A DNA stretch of 64,000 nt from Nocardia sienata NBRC 100364 (GTDB lineage: Bacteria; Actinomycetota; Actinomycetes; Mycobacteriales; Mycobacteriaceae), in the NCBI RefSeq assembly GCF_001613205.1, contig NZ_BDBX01000002.1:1-64000 (forward strand), in the 5' to 3' direction. Positions 46,909-55,900 of the stretch are shown here, in pieces (within the stretch, counting starts at the first letter, position 1; each line of letters opens with the position of its first letter). Under the pieces are notes generated by a model. The model saw only the letters and a list, made by a program, of their open reading frames with translations, did not search any database and was not told the DNA's origin. The translations under genes were made by a program, and so were the position numbers.

Positions 46909-48171
46909 TTGACCAAGTCTCTACCGTCGTCCGAAACCGGTACCGCCGGGTGCCCGTACTCCGTTCAAGAACCGACCAGTGCGCCACCCCGCGTTGCTCT
47001 GTATACCGAGGAGTATGCCGCCGATCCGCATCGTGTTTTCGCCCAGATGCGTGCTCGGTACGGCAATCTCGCGCCGGTGGAGCTGGCCCCTGGCATTCCG
47101 GCCACGTTGGTGCTCGGATACCACACCGCGATCGATATCTTCAACGACCCCGATCATTTTCCGGCCGACGCGCGGTCGTGGGAGAAGACCGTCCCTCCTG
47201 ACCACCCGCTCATGCCCATGATGGCATGGCGTCCCAATGTGATGCGCAGCACTGGACGGGAGCATGCCCGGTACCGGCAGGCGATCACCGCCGCTCTGGA
47301 CGGGGTCGATCTGTTCTCCATGCACCAGAACGTCGAAGAGGTTGCCGTGCCGCTGATCAACGACTTCTGTATGGACGGCCGAGCCGAGGTGATCGGTCAG
47401 TACGCCTTCCCGCTGACCTTCCAGGTACTCAACGCCATGCTGGGTTGCCCCCTGGATCTGGGGCAGCGCATCGCCGCCGGGATGGCAGATATGTTCGAAG
47501 GCGGCGCCGCCGCCACCGACGCGGACGCGAGGATCAACGAAGCACTCCTGGAGTTGGTCGCACTCAAGCGCGCCGAACCCGGCCGCGACGTCACCTCTCG
47601 TCTGGTCGGCCACCCGGCAGGGCTCGGGGATGCGGAGATGGTGCACCAATTGGCCGTGCTCTACGGGGCCGGGATAGAGCCGCTGACCAATCTGACGGTC
47701 AACACCCTGCTTCTCATGATCACCGACCCGCGGTTCACCGGCACATCGTCACCGGGCACGGCCCCTACGACCCGGGACGCGCTGAACGAGCTGCTGTATA
47801 CCGATCCACCGATGGCGAACTACTGCCTCAGCTATCCGAGGCAGCCGATGATGCGGGACGGAGTCTGGCTGCCCGCGGATCAGCCGGTCGTCATCGGCAT
47901 GTCGGCGTGCAACAACGATCCGGCGATCCACTCCGGCCAGTACACCGACAACAACGCTCACCTGGCATGGGGCGCGGGCCCGCATGCCTGCCCCGCCAAG
48001 TCGATCGCGTATATGGTCGCCCAGAACGCGATCGATCAGTTGCTCGACGCGCTCCCCGAAATGCGGCTCGCCTGCTCGGTCGACGAACTGCGCTGGCGGC
48101 CGGGACCTTTCCATCGGGCACTCTACGCGATGCCCGTGCAGTTTCCCCCCGCTCCACCGCTCGGTCTGTGA
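46909..48171 (+). CDS. cytochrome P450 lacking the EXXR arginine (CYP157-like)
   Basis: 420 residues from a TTG with GGAG nine bases upstream. The I-helix reads VLYGAGIEPLTNLTVNTLLL in place of the usual A-G-x-D-T. The K-helix reads ALNELLYTDPPMANY, so the arginine of EXXR is missing. The heme ligand is in WGAGPHACPAKSIAYMVAQ. Loss of EXXR with a GPHxCPA ligand loop is known for CYP157-type enzymes and relatives. It has a close paralogue at 59342 in the same window. A 16-bp hairpin follows the stop. Confidence 0.87.
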   Translation: MTKSLPSSETGTAGCPYSVQEPTSAPPRVALYTEEYAADPHRVFAQMRARYGNLAPVELAPGIPATLVLGYHTAIDIFNDPDHFPADARSWEKTVPPDHPLMPMMAWRPNVMRSTGREHARYRQAITAALDGVDLFSMHQNVEEVAVPLINDFCMDGRAEVIGQYAFPLTFQVLNAMLGCPLDLGQRIAAGMADMFEGGAAATDADARINEALLELVALKRAEPGRDVTSRLVGHPAGLGDAEMVHQLAVLYGAGIEPLTNLTVNTLLLMITDPRFTGTSSPGTAPTTRDALNELLYTDPPMANYCLSYPRQPMMRDGVWLPADQPVVIGMSACNNDPAIHSGQYTDNNAHLAWGAGPHACPAKSIAYMVAQNAIDQLLDALPEMRLACSVDELRWRPGPFHRALYAMPVQFPPAPPLGL

Positions 48172-48173
48172 TG

Positions 48174-48211
48174 TCGTCGCGGTGCAGCCACTCCCGGCTG
48201 CACCGCGACGA
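48174..48211 (+). terminator. strong stem-loop after P450
   Basis: A perfect 16-base stem (TCGTCGCGGTGCAGCC and its complement) around the loop ACTCCC, starting two bases after the P450 stop. No U run follows, as is common in actinobacteria. It should separate this P450 from the radical SAM transcript. Confidence 0.75.
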
Positions 48212-48561
48212 TTCGAGCTGGCGCCGGCTTGCCGTGTCTCCGACTCCCTGCCGGATCGTGTATATCCTCTGCTCCTAAAACCATTGCGCCGTAAGAAGTC
48301 CGGCGACGCATCTGCGGATCGCTAAGAGTGTCAGGGATGGCGGGTAATGCCCACGCTGTATCAGGGTTTGTCCTAGAATCATTCGTAGCGCTAACGAGCC
48401 CAGAGAACCGTAAACCCGCTCCGTATCCGCATTCTCGCCAACCACCTGCCGATCCACTGTTCGGCCGCGCATCGGGAGCCCTGTCGACTTTCGTCAGGTA
48501 CGACTTGCCGATGACATTCAGCAGTGCGCAAACCTTGCCGTATCGCACCGAGGAGGATGTC

Positions 48562-49689
48562 GTGTCTCAGCCCGTTTTCTTGGATGTCAGGCCAAGTAAG
48601 GAACGCATTGTAACCAGAGCATTCGAGCTCGCGCAAGATGATCCGGCGTTGGCGGAGCGTCTGATGCGCGTGAACGAAGTGGCGCGGGGTATTCGAACGG
48701 TGGAGGTCTGGGTTACCGACGCCTGTAATCTGCGCTGCAAGGGGTGCTGGTTCTTCGAACACGATATGGACAAGCAGAGTGTCGAGATTCGTGACCTGGG
48801 CACGATCCGCGCGTTCGCCGAAGACCTGCGCGATACCAAGAAGATCACCAGCACACTACTGATCGGCGGCGAGCCGGCGCTGGTCCTGGATCGGGTCCGT
48901 GTGTTCGCGGAGACGATTCGCAATGTGACCGTGGTGACGAACGGGACGCGACCGATACCCTACGACGGGCTCGAAGATCTCGCCATCGCGGTCTCCCTGT
49001 GGGGCGGTGGTCCGGTAGACGACGAGTTACGTGGTCACGGGCCCAACGGCCGGCGGATCAGCGGGTTGTTCGGCAAGGCGCTGCGCACCTATGCCGGCGA
49101 CCCGCGGGCCACCTGGGTCTACACGCTCAGCGAGGCCGGGATGCCGTATCTCGAACGAACCGTCGAGGCGATCGCCGACAACGGCAATCAGATCAATTTC
49201 GGTTACTACAGCGACAACGGCACCGATCCCACTGCGCGACTGCGCAATGAAGAGCGGGCTATCGAAGAGATGACTCGCATGCGCGAGACCTACCCCGACA
49301 CCGTTATCGGTGATCCCTACTACTTCCGCACACTGGTGACCGGCCGCACGCATTGGGGTACCTTCGGCGCGGAGACCTGCCCCAGCATCAGCAACGATCA
49401 TCCGGCGCATGCCCGGCGACTGACCGAGGGTCACCCGATCGTGGGCCGCTTCAACGCCTACCGGACCGACCACAGTGTGCAGTACTGCGCCACCACCGGA
49501 GACTGCGACAACTGCCGGGACAGTCAGGCCGTGTGGAGTTGGCTGCTGGTCAATATGCACCGCTTCCTCGGCGATCGCGATCAGCTGAACACCTGGGTGA
49601 CGTTGGCGGAGAATTTCTACCGCCAGTACTACTGGTCCAGCTACCACCCCGCCCGGCAGGCAGCCGCCGAATCGGCGGTCGGTGCCTAG
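48562..49689 (+). CDS. radical SAM enzyme
   Basis: 375 residues from a GTG with AGGAGG five bases upstream; an ATG at 48511 without a ribosome binding site is open too. The radical SAM cluster motif CNLRCKGC has Cys55, Cys59 and Cys62. STLLIGGEPAL supplies the SAM-binding GGE motif. C-terminal cysteines (CPSISND; CATTGDCDNCRDSQAVWSW) suggest an auxiliary cluster or SPASM-like end. It is followed after 18 bases by a P450 on the same strand, so they act as a pair. Substrate unknown; I do not recognise a named subfamily. Confidence 0.85.
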   Translation: MSQPVFLDVRPSKERIVTRAFELAQDDPALAERLMRVNEVARGIRTVEVWVTDACNLRCKGCWFFEHDMDKQSVEIRDLGTIRAFAEDLRDTKKITSTLLIGGEPALVLDRVRVFAETIRNVTVVTNGTRPIPYDGLEDLAIAVSLWGGGPVDDELRGHGPNGRRISGLFGKALRTYAGDPRATWVYTLSEAGMPYLERTVEAIADNGNQINFGYYSDNGTDPTARLRNEERAIEEMTRMRETYPDTVIGDPYYFRTLVTGRTHWGTFGAETCPSISNDHPAHARRLTEGHPIVGRFNAYRTDHSVQYCATTGDCDNCRDSQAVWSWLLVNMHRFLGDRDQLNTWVTLAENFYRQYYWSSYHPARQAAAESAVGA

Positions 49690-49707
49690 GGAAGGCGCGA
49701 CCCGACC

Positions 49708-50934
49708 ATGGCGACAATGTCTCTGGAGAAGGCGCGGCTGTTCTCGGACGTCCTCCGTGGTGACCCGGGCGCCCGGATCCTCTGGGCCCGGCCTGGATCC
49801 GACCGGCATCGACACTACGAGAAGGTCCGCGCCCGAGGTGTTCTGGCCACCAGCCGTCGCGGTCTACTGTTCACCGCATCCCACGGCTCGGGCCAGCAGG
49901 TACTCACCGGCAGCGACTTCGGCCCGGCGCCCATCGGGGCGTCGGCCCGGCGCCGTAACGCAACCGGTGATGTGACGCTGGTGCATCCGGTCGACGACTC
50001 CTTTCTGAAGCTGGAACCGCCGCGGCACACGGAGCTGCGATCCCTGGTCGCTCCCGTGTTCCACCGACGCGAACTCACCGACCTCGGGCCCCGGATCGAA
50101 AAGATCGTCGGGCACTGTCTGAACGAGCTCCCTCGTGACGGGGTCACCGATCTGATCACGAACTATGCCGAAGCCGTTCCCATGGCGATGATCTCGCATA
50201 TCCTCGGCTTGCCCGATACCGAGGCCCCGCGCTTCGCCGCCTGGGGAAATATGCTCGCCTCGTTGCTGGACGGCGCCAGAACAGCAGAGGAACGGCAGCG
50301 TTCCCGGGCCCTCGTCGGCGAGATGACAGCGTACTTCAAGGATCGCCTGAGCCACGCCGACCCGGAGGGTCCCGGGCTCATCGCCGGTATGGCGCAGCAA
50401 TGTCCGGAGCATCTGAGCCTGCGCGAGGCCATCGCCACGTGCGGCATGCTGCTGGTCGGCGGCTTCGGCACCACTACGCACCTTCTCGGAAACACCCTGC
50501 ACACGCTGCTGCGGCAGCCGCACCTGCGCCCGGCCGATGGCGATTACACGGCGGTGATCGAAGAATCCCTGCGCTACGACACCCCCGTGCAGTACGTGGT
50601 CCGGGTCGCCAAGACCGATACCCGGCTCGCCGGTCGTGCCATCGACGCGGGAACGCCGATCGTCGTGCTCCTGGCCGCGGCGAATCGTGATCCGCAGGTT
50701 TTCACCGACCCACACGTATTCGATCCACTACGCCCAGAACCTCATCGCCACCTCACCTTCGGTGCGGGGATCCACTTCTGTATCGGCGCCGCGCTGGCTC
50801 GTGCGGAAGCGGCTATCGCTGTGCGACGCTTCTTCGAACGGTATCCGAACGCGCACATCGCCGGGAAGGTGGCGCCGCTGCGTTCCCGCGCACTCCATGG
50901 GTTGCGTCGGCTGCCCGTCGTGCTCGACGCGTGA
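49708..50934 (+). CDS. cytochrome P450 (conventional, bacterial type)
   Basis: 408 residues. It carries the normal P450 motifs: I-helix GGFGTTTHLLGNTL, EXXR in VIEESLRYDTPVQYVVRVA and heme loop LTFGAGIHFCIGAALARAEA. Such enzymes hydroxylate or couple small molecules using ferredoxin-supplied electrons; no ferredoxin gene is present here. It follows the radical SAM gene by 18 bases. Probably a tailoring enzyme acting on the same product. Confidence 0.9.
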   Translation: MATMSLEKARLFSDVLRGDPGARILWARPGSDRHRHYEKVRARGVLATSRRGLLFTASHGSGQQVLTGSDFGPAPIGASARRRNATGDVTLVHPVDDSFLKLEPPRHTELRSLVAPVFHRRELTDLGPRIEKIVGHCLNELPRDGVTDLITNYAEAVPMAMISHILGLPDTEAPRFAAWGNMLASLLDGARTAEERQRSRALVGEMTAYFKDRLSHADPEGPGLIAGMAQQCPEHLSLREAIATCGMLLVGGFGTTTHLLGNTLHTLLRQPHLRPADGDYTAVIEESLRYDTPVQYVVRVAKTDTRLAGRAIDAGTPIVVLLAAANRDPQVFTDPHVFDPLRPEPHRHLTFGAGIHFCIGAALARAEAAIAVRRFFERYPNAHIAGKVAPLRSRALHGLRRLPVVLDA

Positions 50935-51590
50935 CGGTCAGGGGTTGCTCGATCGGGAAAGCCGACGTGGCGCACACCGTTGCCCACCCATCCCCACGGG
51001 TCGGAATCTGTTGCGGGGGAGTGTGCGGCCACCGGCACTGCTGCGGTGAGGAAGCCGCGGACCGTGCGGGCGATATGGTTCGGCGAAGTCACCACCACGG
51101 CGTCGCGGGCGCCGAGGCAATGGAGGAGCGTGGCGCTGCGTTCGGCGTTCCCGACGGTGTCGAACGCGGTGGTTTCCTGATACACGCGGTGTGATGGGAA
51201 CCCCCGCCGGAGCGGCCGAGCGGTCATCGGCGCCGCCTCGGTGATCCCGTCGCGGGGGTTGCCGCCGGCGACGATCACCGGGGAGTGAGGTGCGACCAGC
51301 GCCTGGAGGTAGCCCGCTTGGAGGCGGTTCACGAGTTCGGAGCCCATGCTGCTGTCCGGCAGCAACCGGTACCTGGATCGCGGGCACGAGACCGCCACCA
51401 ACCCAACCCGACCGAGCTCCTCCTTGCCCGCTTGCCCATCCCGCGGCACAGCGCGGAACAAAAGTGAGCACTCCTTCCGGTCACTGCCCGAGTTCAGCGA
51501 TCGCCGGTCGGGTAGGTCGGCATCAGCGCAGTTCAGGGTGATCTCTCCGGCCGGGAGACGGTCCCGAAAGCGGAGTAGAAGCTGAGTCAC
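50742..51590 (-). CDS. YdcF/DUF218-like protein, 3' end unclear
   Basis: The central part (SELVNRLQAGYLQALVAPHS, PVIVAGGNPRDGITEAAPMT and DAVVVTSPNHIARTVRGFL) follows the DUF218/YdcF family, putative cell-envelope enzymes with an ElyC-like fold. The family end (WGWVGNGVRHVGF) comes near 50960, but no stop follows until 50742, so the frame overlaps the opposite P450 by 193 bases. The stop is probably lost. The N terminus before about 51370 is not convincing; the start is uncertain. Confidence 0.5.
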   Translation of the reverse strand: MTQLLLRFRDRLPAGEITLNCADADLPDRRSLNSGSDRKECSLLFRAVPRDGQAGKEELGRVGLVAVSCPRSRYRLLPDSSMGSELVNRLQAGYLQALVAPHSPVIVAGGNPRDGITEAAPMTARPLRRGFPSHRVYQETTAFDTVGNAERSATLLHCLGARDAVVVTSPNHIARTVRGFLTAAVPVAAHSPATDSDPWGWVGNGVRHVGFPDRATPDRHASSTTGSRRNPWSARERSGATFPAMCAFGYRSKKRRTAIAASARASAAPIQKWIPAPKVRWR

Positions 51591-51723
51591 CGCTCAAAAT
51601 ACCGTGGGTGTATGAGCGAGTGCCCGGCGGCACCGCGGGGTGACCACGGTGACCGCCCGGATCCCCGCGGCACTGCTGCGCGGGCCGTGTCGGGCACTGC
51701 GAGTGACAAGGAGGTCACAGGTG

Positions 51724-53004
51724 ATGATCGAGAATTTCGCTGTTCGCGGATCCGAGATGCTGGATCGCCCGCCCACCCCCGACCTGGCCCGCATGGCGCG
51801 AGAAGTCGTGGCATACCTCGCGCGGGCGGGCGCCCCATGCGCCGCATCGCCCGGGGACACGCTGGGTAACGACCTTGCCGTAGTGGCGAGGTCGTGCCTG
51901 GGCTGGACGGTCCGGCGGCTGAACGGCGAGATGGTGCCCGAGTGAATCGACCGGCTGGAGTCGGCCGCGGCCTCCTGGGCTCGCCACGGTGTCCCGATCG
52001 GCACCGTACTGCACACTGTCCATCAAGGGCTGGAAATAGGAGTGGACCTGCTGTTTCCGAAGGGGAAGCCCGGTCCCGGCTTCGATATCGTGGTCGGGAT
52101 CGCCACAGTGGTGCAGCTGCTGAACCTGATGACCTCCACAATCAGCAAAATCTATGTCCGCGAGCTGAAAAGCCTCGCCGCCGACCACCACACCGGCGTT
52201 CATACGCTCACGTCGGCGCTGCTGGCCGGTCACACCACCTCCACAACAGCCCGGGAATCGGCAATTCGGGTTGCCGCCCACTATCACGTGCTCGCCGTAG
52301 CTGTCCCGGCCCATTCCGACGAGCGCAACCCACAGCTCGACCGCCGCGTCGTCGCCCGGCGCAAACTGCGGCGGCTCCAATCGGCTCTGGCAGGCCTCTC
52401 CGGCAACCAGGTACTCTCCCTGCTCTCGGTCGACGGAGGCACAATCCTGGTACCTGCCCACCTGTGTACAGACGTCGAGATCGAGAACCTCGTGGCGGCC
52501 CTGTCCACCGCCGCGCAGGTCCCGATCACCGCGACCGTCATCTTCGCGGAAACCGGGAAGATACCGGCCGCGACCCGACACGCCCACGAACTCCTCGACA
52601 CCGTCGAACAACTCGGGCGCGGCCCCGGCCTGCACCGGCTCTCCGACCTGGCCATGGAGTATCAGATCACCCGCCCCGGGACCGGACGTACGGTACTCGT
52701 CCAGCGGCTCGGTCCGTTGGACGAACACCCCGAACTATTGCGCACCCTGCGGATCTACATCGATACCGGACTGAACCGTCAACGTACGGCTCGGAGCCTT
52801 TCCGTCCACCCCAACACCATCGATTATCGATTGCAACGCATCAGCGAACTCATCGGCCTCGACATCTCCGATACCAGAACCTGGTGGTACCTCAACGCAG
52901 CCCTGCTCACGCGCGCCGCCGCCGACGCACCCCGCCGGGGCCTACCGACACCGCGAAATCACCGACCGCACCCAGCAATCCCCCGGCGCGCCCTCCCGGC
53001 CTGA
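51724..53004 (+). pseudogene. CdaR/PucR-family regulator interrupted by in-frame TGA
   Basis: The ATG has AAGGAGG upstream. Residues 1-73 end at TGA (51943-51945), and the same frame continues with IDRLESAAASWARHGVPIGT and so on to 53004. The joined protein is 426 residues. The C-terminal helix-turn-helix (NRQRTARSLSVHPNTIDYRL followed by QRISELIGLDI) is the PucR_C type. Trp before IDRL would fit, so TGG to TGA is the likely change. A start at 52042 could give a C-terminal product. Such regulators control catabolic or antibiotic genes; targets unknown. Confidence 0.8.
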
Positions 53005-53172
53005 CACCCCTGTCCGCGTCCACGACTTCCCCGTGATCGAGTGTCGGAAGTCGCAGGCCCGGTGCGCCGCGTGTGCCGGCCACACTCATATCGAGAGGCC
53101 GGTCGCCGCCCGGGGGCCGCAGAATCGGCGTTTCTATGCCGAGCCGGTGCTCGCCGGCATTACCCTGAGGCG

Positions 53173-54510
53173 ATGCGTCCACGGCTCCGTCGGTACTGTG
53201 TTGTCTCGCTCGCGGTTCTCGTTTCGACCGTATTGTTCTGCTCGCACTCCGCTGCCGCACCACAACCCACCGCCGGGCTACCGCGATTGGACGGCGGGTT
53301 TCTCTGGGGCGTGGCATCCTCGGGGTTCCAGGCCGAAGGCCATGCGCCCGATAGCAACTGGACTCGGTATATCGTGGAAAACCCCGCCTATGACCGACTC
53401 GGGAATTCGGTGGATTTCTACAACCGCTACGAATCCGATATCCGCCTCGCTGCGGACCTGGGCGTCCGGGTGTTCCGGATCGGGGTCGAATGGGCACGCC
53501 TGCAGCCGGCGCCGGGGGTCTGGGACGAGCAGGCCTTCCGCTTCTACGACTCGGTGATCGCGAGCATTGCCCGGGCCGGTATGCGACCCATGATCACCCT
53601 CGACCACTGGGTGTATCCGGGTTGGATCGCCGACCGGGGCGGCTGGCGCAGCCCCACCATCGTCGAGGACTGGCTGGCGAATATGCGCCCTGTCGTCGAC
53701 CGTTACGCCGCCCACGACCCGCTGTGGGTCACCGTGAACGAACCCGTCGCCTACATCGCCCACGAGACCGGCCGCGCCAACGCCGACGCCGCCCAGATGC
53801 TGGACCGGATCGCACAGGCGCACAACAGTATCTACGACCATATCCACCACGTCCGGCCGAACGCTCAGGTGACCAGCAATGTCGGCTACGTCGCCGGCGC
53901 GGAGGACCGGATCAACGGCGCCCTCGTCGACCGTATCGCCGCCCGCCTCGACTACGTCGGAATCGACTACTACTGGGCTTACGACCCGGCGCGGACGGTC
54001 ATCGAATATTTCGGCGGCGCTGTCGGATCCGCGACCCCGCCCGGGCCGCCGATCTGGGAGCTCCCGATCCGTCCGGAAGGGATCTACTTCGCCCTCCGGC
54101 ACTACGCCGACCGCTTCCCGGGTAAACCCCTCTACATCGTCGAAAACGGTATGGCCACCGACAACGGGCATCCACGCGCCGACGGCTTCACCCGCAGTAC
54201 CCATCTCCAGGACACCGTCTACTGGATCCAGCGCGCCGAGGCCGACGGTATCAACGTGATGGGCTACAACTACTGGAGTATCACCGACAACTACGAATGG
54301 GGCAGCTTCCGTCCCCGGTTCGGCCTCTACACCGTCGACACCACCACCGACCCGAGCCTGACTCGCCGCCCGACCGACGCTGTCGCCACGTACACCCGGA
54401 CCATCGCCGAAGGTGGTGTGCCCGGCGACTATCGACCCAGCCGCGGCCTGGCGCCCTGCTTTTACATCGACCCCCCGGCCAGCTGCCTACGCCCCGTCGC
54501 CGCACCCTGA
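53173..54510 (+). CDS. secreted GH1-family beta-glycosidase
   Basis: 445 residues from the ATG before the signal peptide (RYCVVSLAVLVSTVLFCSH ending near AAAP). GH1 catalytic residues: acid/base Glu190 in VTVNEPVAYIAH and nucleophile Glu324 in LYIVENGMATDNGHPRADG. VASSGFQAEGHAPDSNW is the typical GH1 N-terminal signature. Enzymes of this family hydrolyse beta-glucosides and related sugars; export is unusual for GH1 and suggests action on an external glycoside, perhaps to activate or trim an exported glycosylated product. Confidence 0.9.
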   Translation: MRPRLRRYCVVSLAVLVSTVLFCSHSAAAPQPTAGLPRLDGGFLWGVASSGFQAEGHAPDSNWTRYIVENPAYDRLGNSVDFYNRYESDIRLAADLGVRVFRIGVEWARLQPAPGVWDEQAFRFYDSVIASIARAGMRPMITLDHWVYPGWIADRGGWRSPTIVEDWLANMRPVVDRYAAHDPLWVTVNEPVAYIAHETGRANADAAQMLDRIAQAHNSIYDHIHHVRPNAQVTSNVGYVAGAEDRINGALVDRIAARLDYVGIDYYWAYDPARTVIEYFGGAVGSATPPGPPIWELPIRPEGIYFALRHYADRFPGKPLYIVENGMATDNGHPRADGFTRSTHLQDTVYWIQRAEADGINVMGYNYWSITDNYEWGSFRPRFGLYTVDTTTDPSLTRRPTDAVATYTRTIAEGGVPGDYRPSRGLAPCFYIDPPASCLRPVAAP

Positions 54511-54937
54511 AGGGCTACGGTCGCAGGTAATCTCGGTGGCGGCATACGGACCGAGACGGAATCGCCGATCAGGCCCCGGTTCGAACCGCGCGGGCAGTAT
54601 CACCGTCCGCCCGGCGTCCAGACGTTCGGCCCGCGCATGTTCGATCGGGTACCGGAAGCGACGCTGCAGGTCCATCCGCACCCGTATGGCCCGACCCGCC
54701 GCGACCCGGGTGAGAAGCGAGTCTTTCCGAGTGACCGGCAGGCGGGTTGTCCAGGCGACGAGTTCATCGGGGTCGCCGGTCGCCTGTTCCAGTGGTGGGG
54801 GCCGCGCCGCGATCGCAACCAGGTCGCCATCGAGGCGCCGGAAATCGGCCAGTGCTCGCTGTGACGCGGTGAGTGTGCCCAGTCCGGAATCGGAAGTGGT
54901 AATGGTGACATCGGGCCGATATTCTGTGCATGTTGTG
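54487..54937 (-). pseudogene. unidentified gene fragment (C-terminal part)
   Basis: A minus-strand frame with strong third-position GC bias: ASQRALADFRRLDGDLVAIA, EQATGDPDELVAWTTRLPVT, then RSPSGCGDGA at the end. It overlaps the GH1 3' end by 24 bases. No start with a ribosome binding site exists before the GNAT gene start on the other strand. No family recognised. Confidence 0.35.
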
Positions 54938-54949
54938 GAGAGGCCGACC

Positions 54950-55534
54950 ATGGACAATCCTGTGCGAATACCGCATTTGAGAGCCACCACAGACTTGGAA
55001 CTGCGCCCGTGGTCGTTATCTGCGGCAGATCTCGAGCTCGTTCAGGAAGCGTCTGCCGACGAGCTGATTCCTGTGAACACGATGCCGGCGACCTTCTCGC
55101 GCGAGGCTGCGACACGGTTTGTCGAACGCCAGCGGCGACGAGGAGCCGATCGCACCGGATACCCGATGGTGATCGTCCGACGACGAGACAACACACCAGT
55201 GGGAAGTATCGGTCTGTGGTTGAAGGACATCGACGAAGGCCGCGCGTCGCTGAGCTACTGGGTGGTCCGCTCTGCCCGCGGCCACGGCGTCGCCGCGGAC
55301 GCGCTGTCGGCAATGGCTACCTGGGCGCTGGAAGAGCTGCATATTCCACGGCTCGAGCTCTATGTGGAACCTTGGAACCGCGCTTCGATGCGCACCGCGG
55401 AGAGGGCCGGTTTCGAATGCGAAGGGCTACTCAGGTCGTGGCAGAAGGTCGGCAATCGACGCCGCGACATGTTCATGTACGCGCGCCTGGCGACGGGAAT
55501 CCCCGCCGAGGCGGATCGGCCTGGTAGCGATTAG
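54950..55534 (+). CDS. GNAT-family N-acetyltransferase (RimJ/RimL-like)
   Basis: 194 residues, ATG with GGAGAGG upstream. Core motifs are VGSIGLWLKDIDEGRASLSYWV, shown here in part as VGSIGLWLKDI, then ARGHGVAADALSAMATWALE for acetyl-CoA binding and NRASMRTAERAGFECEGLLR, the RimJ/RimL-type end. These enzymes acetylate amines of proteins or small molecules. In this metabolic region it could protect against or modify a product. Confidence 0.87.
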   Translation: MDNPVRIPHLRATTDLELRPWSLSAADLELVQEASADELIPVNTMPATFSREAATRFVERQRRRGADRTGYPMVIVRRRDNTPVGSIGLWLKDIDEGRASLSYWVVRSARGHGVAADALSAMATWALEELHIPRLELYVEPWNRASMRTAERAGFECEGLLRSWQKVGNRRRDMFMYARLATGIPAEADRPGSD

Positions 55535-55643
55535 ACAGCGATGAATGTTCGGCGTTCGTGCGTGTGCCACGGCACATCGGAACCGGTTGCCGGCGGTCGC
55601 GGCCGATCGTGAATCGTTATCGCCGCCGGCACGATGTCCGACA

Positions 55644-55730
55644 AACGCCGCGGTGGAGCGGCTGGCAGGAGAACTCGGCGCGCCCACCGTCGTGGTCAAC
55701 AATGCCGGCGAGGCCCCCGGCACGATGCCC
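55644..55730 (+). pseudogene. short-chain dehydrogenase remnant
   Basis: A short frame reads AAVERLAGELGAPTVVVNNA then GEAP, the FabG-like stretch around the NNAG motif, with nothing of the family before or after. A gene relic. Confidence 0.5.
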
Positions 55731-55900
55731 GATAGGCCCCGGCGGTACCGGGGCACTCGCCTCGTGGTCGACCTGCACGGGCCCCGATTGTAAGATAGCC
55801 GAGAATATGGTCGATCTGCGTCTGCATGCGCAGCCGATGAATAGATCCGGCTCGAAAACATCCGATGAATCGCTCACCCTCTCTCTGAGAGGACCATCCG

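Noticed and set aside
46685-46912. 75-residue frame ending CCCCFHWSSRH whose stop overlaps the P450 TTG
   Set aside because: No ribosome binding site at a plausible start, and the Cys run comes from a GTT/TGT repeat; the overlap may be chance.
48172-48561. Short ORF MPTLYQGLS upstream of the radical SAM gene as a precursor
   Set aside because: No proper ribosome binding site, and overlapping frames read equally well; not distinguishable from chance.
51943-51945. TGA read as selenocysteine in the PucR-type regulator
   Set aside because: No SECIS-like hairpin was seen and the position fits Trp; a nonsense mutation is simpler.
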